A stretch of 13,286 bases of DNA, from assembly GCA_027604665.1 (NCBI GenBank), contig JADGIZ010000464.1, positions 1-13,286 on the forward strand, in the 5' to 3' direction. Within the stretch, counting starts at the first letter, position 1; every line of letters begins with the position of its first letter. A model generated the notes under the pieces. It worked only from the letters and a program-made list of their open reading frames with translations, was not told the DNA's origin and did not search any database. The position numbers and the translations under genes were made by a program. The stretch is from Polyrhizophydium stewartii (Eukaryota > Chytridiomycota > Chytridiomycetes > Rhizophydiales). Positions 8,901 to 13,286 of this stretch are shown in pieces.

Positions 8901-10451
8901 TGCGAGAACTCGCGGCCCCGGTACTTTCCGGCGTGAAAGACCTTTTCGGGGACGGGCACCTCGACGACAAAGTTTCCCGACGGAGTCAGTGGGATTGTCA
9001 TGACGGTCTTGTACCGGAACAGCGTGGCGCCCATCCTGCGCGGCTCGAATTGCTGTGCGGGTGGATAGTTGTACTGCTGCAGCGGGTCCTGCGTAAAGAC
9101 GGTCTCGTTGGACAGATGCGGCTCTCCGTGGGGATCGACGGACGACTGCGGCGCATAGCTTGCGCTCTGGCCGAGCGGGACAGGCGCAAAAGACGGCTCG
9201 CTCCCGGCGTACCGCTGCTGCGAGTAGCTTTGGCCTTGGGTGTCGTACGCCGACGCCGCGGCTACAGGTGATTGATACATGCCCTGGGGGGTCCCGCGTG
9301 CATTGGTTGACGCGCATTCGTCAGCAGACACGCTTGGAGAGTAGTTGCAATGACGGCAGACAGCGTGCGGCGGGCGTCCGGGCGCTTGGACGGTGTGTGT
9401 GTCCAGGTCAGCCCACCTGCTGCGAGCCTGCCGGATGTTGCGGGTAGCTCAGCCGGGCGGATTGAGAGTCGCGCAGCGACAACTGGGACGTCGCATCATG
9501 CATTTGCAGGGGCAGCGTCTGGTAGTGCATCTGTTGCTGCGGCTGTTGCGGCACCGGTTGATAGTGTTGCTGCGAGTGCTGCGAGTGCTGGTAGTATTGC
9601 GGCAGGATCTGGTAGATGCGGTGCTGCGGGCGACCTATCGACCCCGTATGCATGGACACGGAACCGTCGTCGGTCTGGGAAATGGACATGCGCGAGCTGT
9701 ATGGGAGGGCATGCGCAACTCCGGCGCCTGTGCCGGCGCCGCCTCCCAAGGCGCTGTAGGAGACGCTTTGAGGCACGTTGTTGGTGCTGTGACTGGACGT
9801 CGACAGCGCTTGCGGCGACGGATACGAGTAGGCATACGGACCCAGCACGGGCGACCCGCCGGGCACGCTGTGGGCGTACGGCGCGTGCGCATGCGAGTAG
9901 GTCTGCTGATATGGCTGCGGATAGGGCTGCTGCTGCCACACCACGTCCCCAGCGCGCTGACCGGCGAGCGCTGGGGACGTGGTGGCACTCAAACTCGCGC
10001 CGGTACTGCCAGCGTGGGCCGCAGCACCAATTGTGCCGCGGCCGCCGACAGAGCTGCCGGTCCCGCTGCCGCCGCTGCTCTCGTTGCCAGCTGCCGCCGC
10101 CGCGGCTCTGCCGTCGCTGCCGCTGCCGCCGCCTCTTCCGCCGCCGCGTGGGGTCGCGCTGGACGAGATAAATGAGTGCGTGTCGGGCTGCACGCGCGAG
10201 GGCGACGGCGGCGGCGGCATCTGCATCTGACCATCGAGCTGGGTGTCGAGGCGTAGGTCCCGCCTTGGCCCGCGCACGCCGTGCTGGTGCTGGTCACGCT
10301 GCTGCTGCTGCTGCTGAGGGTGTTGCTGCTGCTGTGGCTGCTGCGGATGTCGATGTTGTCGCGGCTGCTCCGGATCGAGCGGAGCCTCCCGTGTGTCCGC
10401 TGTCGGCGGCGGCGACGACATTGCGGCGCCGAGTGAAACTCTTTTACTCAT
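5999..10451 (-). CDS. CHS: Chitin synthase, division 1 (class III-like), 13 exons, complete
   Basis: Transfers GlcNAc from UDP-GlcNAc to make cell-wall chitin at the plasma membrane. Exons, from the start: 10451-9417, 9283-8893, 8819-8771, 8694-8408, 8342-8277, 8220-8038, 7972-7596, 7533-7485, 7418-7293, 7230-7171, 7092-6680, 6610-6149 and 6073-5999. All phases match, giving 1190 aa. Residues 1-433 are low-complexity (Q/H/P/Y/G). The N-terminal chitin synthase domain starts near 434 ([20 protein letters not shown]). Core motifs are TMYNEDE (509-515), VVCLVSDGR (550-558), IDVGT (654-658), [13 protein letters not shown] (705-717), AEDRIL (773-778) and QRRRW (814-818), all intact. At least six hydrophobic membrane segments follow, from about 856 to the C-terminus, with [10 protein letters not shown] at 1039-1048. 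[16 protein letters not shown] and GEKMHG favour class III over class I/II, but the class needs a phylogeny. Met11 (codon at 10421) is an alternative start. Confidence 0.94.
9939..9984. repeat. Perfect 17-bp inverted repeat with 12-nt loop inside the chitin synthase coding region
   Basis: The left arm CACCACGTCCCCAGCGC (9939-9955) is the exact reverse complement of the right arm GCGCTGGGGACGTGGTG (9968-9984). The loop at 9956-9967 is GCTGACCGGCGA. The repeat sits in exon 1 of the gene, in the low-complexity N-terminal extension, where the protein reads [17 protein letters not shown]. The GC-rich stem should form a stable hairpin in the mRNA or as a cruciform. Confidence 0.95.
10299..10343 (-). 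repeat. CTG/CAG microsatellite encoding poly-Gln in the chitin synthase N-terminus
   Basis: On the coding (minus) strand this reads [15 protein letters not shown], with six uninterrupted CAG codons at 10316-10299. It is part of the Q/H/P-rich segment at about residues 36-55 of the predicted protein. Confidence 0.88.
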
Positions 10452-10456
10452 ATCAT
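10448..10456 (-). promoter_or_regulatory. Two-codon upstream ORF overlapping the chitin synthase start
   Basis: On the minus strand the sequence is ATGATATGAG. An ATG at 10456-10454 is followed by ATA and then TGA (10450-10448). The annotated start ATG (10451-10449) overlaps that stop as ATGA. If the transcript starts upstream of 10456, this minimal ORF would be met first and could tune initiation at Met1 or favour Met11. The arrangement is seen directly; the regulatory effect is inferred. Confidence 0.45.
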
Positions 10457-10486
10457 AGACGTGGGGTGGGAGGGTGCGCAGCACGC
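10452..10486 (-). other. 35-nt gap between carboxylase stop and chitin synthase start
   Basis: The two genes lie head-to-tail on the minus strand with 35 nt between the TGA (10489-10487) and the ATG (10451-10449). No TATA box is visible; the gap has pyrimidine-rich, C-rich runs. The promoter and 5' UTR of the chitin synthase must overlap the last exons of the upstream gene, and that gene's 3' UTR must overlap the chitin synthase. Confidence 0.8.
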
Positions 10487-12321
10487 TCAGCTCTCGTCCG
10501 CAAAGGCCAGCAGGCGCTTGCCGTCGCCGACAAGATCGCCTGCCTTGTAGAGGACCTTGTCAACCACGGCGTCCTTGGGAGACTTGATGACGTGCTGTCG
10601 CGCGGCGGAGTGAAGTGAAGCAGGCATGGCGGTGGTGAGCCTTCGGGCGATGCCCAGAGGCACCCAAAACAACCACTCACCTCCATCTTCATGGCTTCGA
10701 GGATGAACAGCGGCTGGCCGGCCTTGACTGCGTCGCCGGCCTTGACAAGCACCTGCGAGATCTTGCACGGCATCGGGGTGACGACGCTGGCGTGACCGGC
10801 ATTGTCGCCGTCGATGCGACGGAAGGCCGGCACGGGCATGTAGACGACGTGGCGGCCGCCGTCAAAGAAGATGTGCAGCGTCTCCTCGTCGTGCTGCACG
10901 ACTCGCGAGTCGATGTGGCGCTCGCCGATGCGCGCAACGAGCTGGCTGGGCTCGCTCTGGGCAGGCGACCTGGTGAGCTCTGCGGTCTCAAAGGCATGCT
11001 CTTCGCCGCTGCGGGTGCGAACGCGGATGGCCATGGCGCCGCCGTCGCGGTACTCGATCGCGACCGTGGCGTGCTCCTTGTCGCCCTTGGCGTCGAGGAA
11101 GCGGAATTCGCGGGTCGACGAGCCGTTGAGGCGCATGCCCGTGAGCACCGACCATGGCGACTGCGGCTCGGACGCAGCGGCAGCCGATGCGGCAGCGTGC
11201 GCAGCGTGCTCACGCGAGGCCAGGTAGAGGGCAGCCTGCGCGAGGATCAGCGGGCTGGTGGCCGGCTTGGGCTTGAACAGGTCCGCCTCGTGGCGCTGTC
11301 AAGGCCGACGCGTCAGCGAGCGAGAGATCGGCGGGCGAGTGCATGCGATCGCTGCGCACCTTGATGAAGCCCGTGTCGACGTCGCCGGCGATGAAGGCCG
11401 GGTGCGAGGCAAGCATCTTGATGAACTCGATGTTGGTGTTGGGGCCAACGACCTGCGTGCGGGCGGGCAGAGCGTGAGACTCTCGACCGGCCGGATGGGA
11501 CGGGCTTTCCGGTAGTGAGACAGGGCACCAACCTCAAACTCGCCAAGCGCCTTGCGCAGAACGCGGAGCGCCTCGGTGCGGTCCTCGGCGTGCACAACAA
11601 GCTTGGAGATCATGGGGTCGTAGTGCACGCTGACCTCGTCGCCCTGGCCGACGCCCGTCTCGATGCGGACGCTGGGAGACGGCTCGGGCGTACGCATGTG
11701 GACCAGGCGGCCCGTGTCCGGCAGGAAGCCCTTCTCGGGGTTCTCGGCGTAGATACGGGCCTCAAACGCATGGCCGCGCAGCTCGAGCTGGTCCTGCATC
11801 TTGGGCAACGGGTGACCGGCGGCGACGCGCAACTGCCACTCGACCAGGTCGGTGCCGGTGATCATCTCCGAGACCGGGTGCTCGACCTGCAGGCGGGTGT
11901 TCATCTCCATAAAGTAGAACTCGTTGGTGTCGGTGTCGAGGATAAACTCGACTGTTCCCGCGCCGACGTAGTTGACGGCCTTGGCGGCGGCGACGGCCTT
12001 GGTGCCGAGCGACTCGCGGAGCTCGGGCGAGAGGCCGGGCTGCAAAAAGTGTCAGCGCCAGGAGACGGTGAAGCGCAGGTTCTGGGGCAACGCAGCGGCC
12101 TACAGCAGGAGCCTCCTCGAGGATCTTCTGGTGGCGGCGCTGCACACTGCAGTCGCGCTCAAAGAGATAGACTGCATTGCCGAGCTTGTCGGCAAAGACC
12201 TGCACTTCGACGTGGCGCGGGCGGGTGATGTACTTTTCGACGAGGACCTTGTCGTCTGCAAAGGACTTGATCGACTCGCGCTTGGCCGACTCGAGCATCA
12301 GGTCAAACTCCTCGGCCGACT

Positions 12322-12352
<31 letters not shown>

Positions 12353-13286
12353 CTTGACTGCCTTGATGAGCACGGGGTAGCCCATGGCGTCGGCCTGCGA
12401 CTTGAGGAAGGCTGGGTCCTGGTTCTCGCCGTGGTAGCCCGGAACGACGGGAACCTGGGCGTCCTGCATGATGTACTTGGAGGCGCTGCGCGGGAGAAAT
12501 GGGTCAGAGAGGTGCGCTGGCCTTCAAGGAGGATTGTAGTAACACACCTCTTTGAGCCCATGTCAATGATGGCCTGGGCGGGCGGGCCGATGAACGTGAG
12601 CCCCGCAGCAGCGACAGCGTCTGCGAACTCGGCGTTCTCGGACAGGAATCCGTAGCCCGGATGAATTGCCTGTTGGCGCGGACAAGGGAAGCGAGCGTGA
12701 GCGCGGACTCTGATGGCAAGTGGCAGGGCAGATCAGACGAGCACTGCGCAACGCACCTGGCTGCCGCTGCGCTTGGCGACGTCGAGGATCTTGTCCATGC
12801 GCAGGTACGAGTCGGCTGAGGCAGCGGGGCCGATGCAGTATGCCTCGTCGGCCATCTGGACGTGCATCGAGTTGCGGTCGGGCTCCGAGAAGACAGCGAC
12901 GGTCTTGATGCCGAGACGCTTCGCGGTGCGCATGACACGGCAGGCAATCTCGCCGCGGTTGGCGATGAGGATCTTGTCAAAGAGCGGGGCCGACGAGACC
13001 TCTGCCTGGCCGAGGATGGCGTGCGCGGCCTGGGTGGCTGCGGACGCCGCGGCGCAGGGGGATCGAGGCGGAGCGTCAGCGGTGCGGGCGAGGTCATGTG
13101 CGCTCTGGGGTGCTGGGCCAGGCGGACAGGTCTCGTGTGGCGCACAAGGATGGGCACGCGAGCAGCGACGGCGGCCAAGGGGGGTGCAGCCGGTTCTGGA
13201 TGCAGGGGCCGCAGCGGGGCGGCGCAAGGACCGAGTGAGGATGGGGGTAGCGGCAGGGGACGGTTGGTGAGGGCGCCGTCGGATGG
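10487..13286 (-). CDS. MCC1: 3-methylcrotonyl-CoA carboxylase, biotin-containing alpha subunit (5' partial, 7 exons)
   Basis: Mitochondrial leucine-degradation enzyme subunit. It carboxylates its own biotin using ATP and bicarbonate, for transfer to 3-methylcrotonyl-CoA by the beta subunit, which is not in this window. Exons, in reading order: >13286-12757, 12669-12548, 12485-12104, 12039-11533, 11452-11360, 11295-10681 and 10594-10487. All phases match, giving 784 visible residues. The biotin carboxylase N-domain starts with [18 protein letters not shown] (from 12981). [10 protein letters not shown] is at 12634-12663, the ATP-grasp glycine loop GGGGKG at 12335-12352, and [13 protein letters not shown] at 11869-11907. 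[19 protein letters not shown] is typical of this carboxylase rather than of acetyl-CoA or pyruvate carboxylase. A linker domain follows, then the biotinyl domain with EAMKME (biotin Lys at 10687-10689) and [14 protein letters not shown]. The Arg/Pro/Ala-rich N-terminus fits a mitochondrial transit peptide. No in-frame ATG precedes the catalytic domain within the window, so the start lies beyond 13286 or in an unseen exon. Confidence 0.94.
10595..10680 (-). other. Intron in MCC1 splitting the biotinyl domain just after the biotin-lysine motif
   Basis: The donor GTGAGT directly follows the GAG of AMKME. The acceptor ...GCGACAG precedes CAC of HVIKSPKD. The intron is 86 nt and phase 0. The junction is firm because the joined protein restores the conserved AMKMEH-IKSPKD biotinyl-domain sequence. 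Confidence 0.92.
12982..13286 (-). other. MCC1 N-terminal leader region, cut by the window edge
   Basis: The frame upstream of [11 protein letters not shown] stays open to the window edge and is rich in Arg, Pro and Ala with few acidic residues, like a mitochondrial targeting sequence. It has no ATG in frame. The only ATG on this strand here (13097-13095) is in another frame. An additional short intron in this leader is possible, since another frame also encodes a basic stretch ([18 protein letters not shown]). Confidence 0.5.

Noticed and set aside
9939..9984. The inverted repeat as a rho-independent terminator or insertion-sequence end
   Set aside because: It lies inside an intact eukaryotic coding exon, has no following T-run, and there is no transposase or target duplication nearby.
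9350..10230. Plus-strand open frames of 260-273 codons opposite chitin synthase exon 1
   Set aside because: These are shadows of the low-complexity coding strand (Leu/Arg/Ala-rich) with no start context or conserved motif.
10792..12655. Several plus-strand open frames of about 190-240 codons opposite MCC1
   Set aside because: They mirror conserved biotin carboxylase exons on the minus strand. The GC-rich third positions keep the antisense frames open.
5999..13286. MCC1 and chitin synthase as one metabolic operon or gene cluster
   Set aside because: Their functions are unrelated (leucine catabolism versus cell-wall synthesis), and no further genes support a cluster. Close spacing alone is explained by genome compactness.

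Overview
This looks like nuclear DNA from a filamentous or dimorphic fungus, most likely a basidiomycete. It is GC-rich. Its genes are packed tightly and split by many short introns of about 56-133 nt, mostly with CTGAC/CTAAC-like branch sites. The gene content is eukaryotic: a mitochondrial biotin carboxylase, a multi-membrane-pass chitin synthase and a chromatin-type DDT protein. I cannot fix the lineage from this sequence; a smut-type or rust-type subphylum is only a guess.

Layout. (1) Plus strand, <1-5906: a very long gene of at least seven exons, whose 5' end lies left of the window. It encodes a Gln/His/Pro/Tyr-rich, prion-like N-terminal half, then a DDT domain and WHIM/WSD-type motifs, and ends in a long disordered charged tail. 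It resembles the accessory subunits of ISWI chromatin remodellers. (2) Minus strand, 10451-5999: a complete 13-exon chitin synthase (predicted 1190 aa) with a 433-residue low-complexity N-terminal extension and an intact catalytic core. (3) Minus strand, 13286-10487: a 5'-partial gene of seven exons for the biotin-containing alpha subunit of mitochondrial 3-methylcrotonyl-CoA carboxylase (leucine breakdown). The window ends inside its N-terminal region.

Genes 1 and 2 converge, with only 92 nt between their stop codons. Genes 3 and 2 run in tandem, with only 35 nt between the carboxylase stop and the chitin synthase start. The three genes share no pathway, so their closeness reflects genome compaction rather than an operon. 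I rebuilt the 24 introns by hand, requiring GT...AG ends, matching reading phase on both sides, and continuity with conserved family motifs. Introns inside conserved domains are therefore firm; those in the low-complexity N-terminus of gene 1 are softer.

I found no RNA genes, transposons, CRISPR arrays or defence system. The most interesting features are the architecture of the DDT protein, a perfect 17-bp inverted repeat inside the chitin synthase coding region, a two-codon upstream ORF overlapping the chitin synthase start, and a strong GTG/GTGCG bias of the 5' splice sites.
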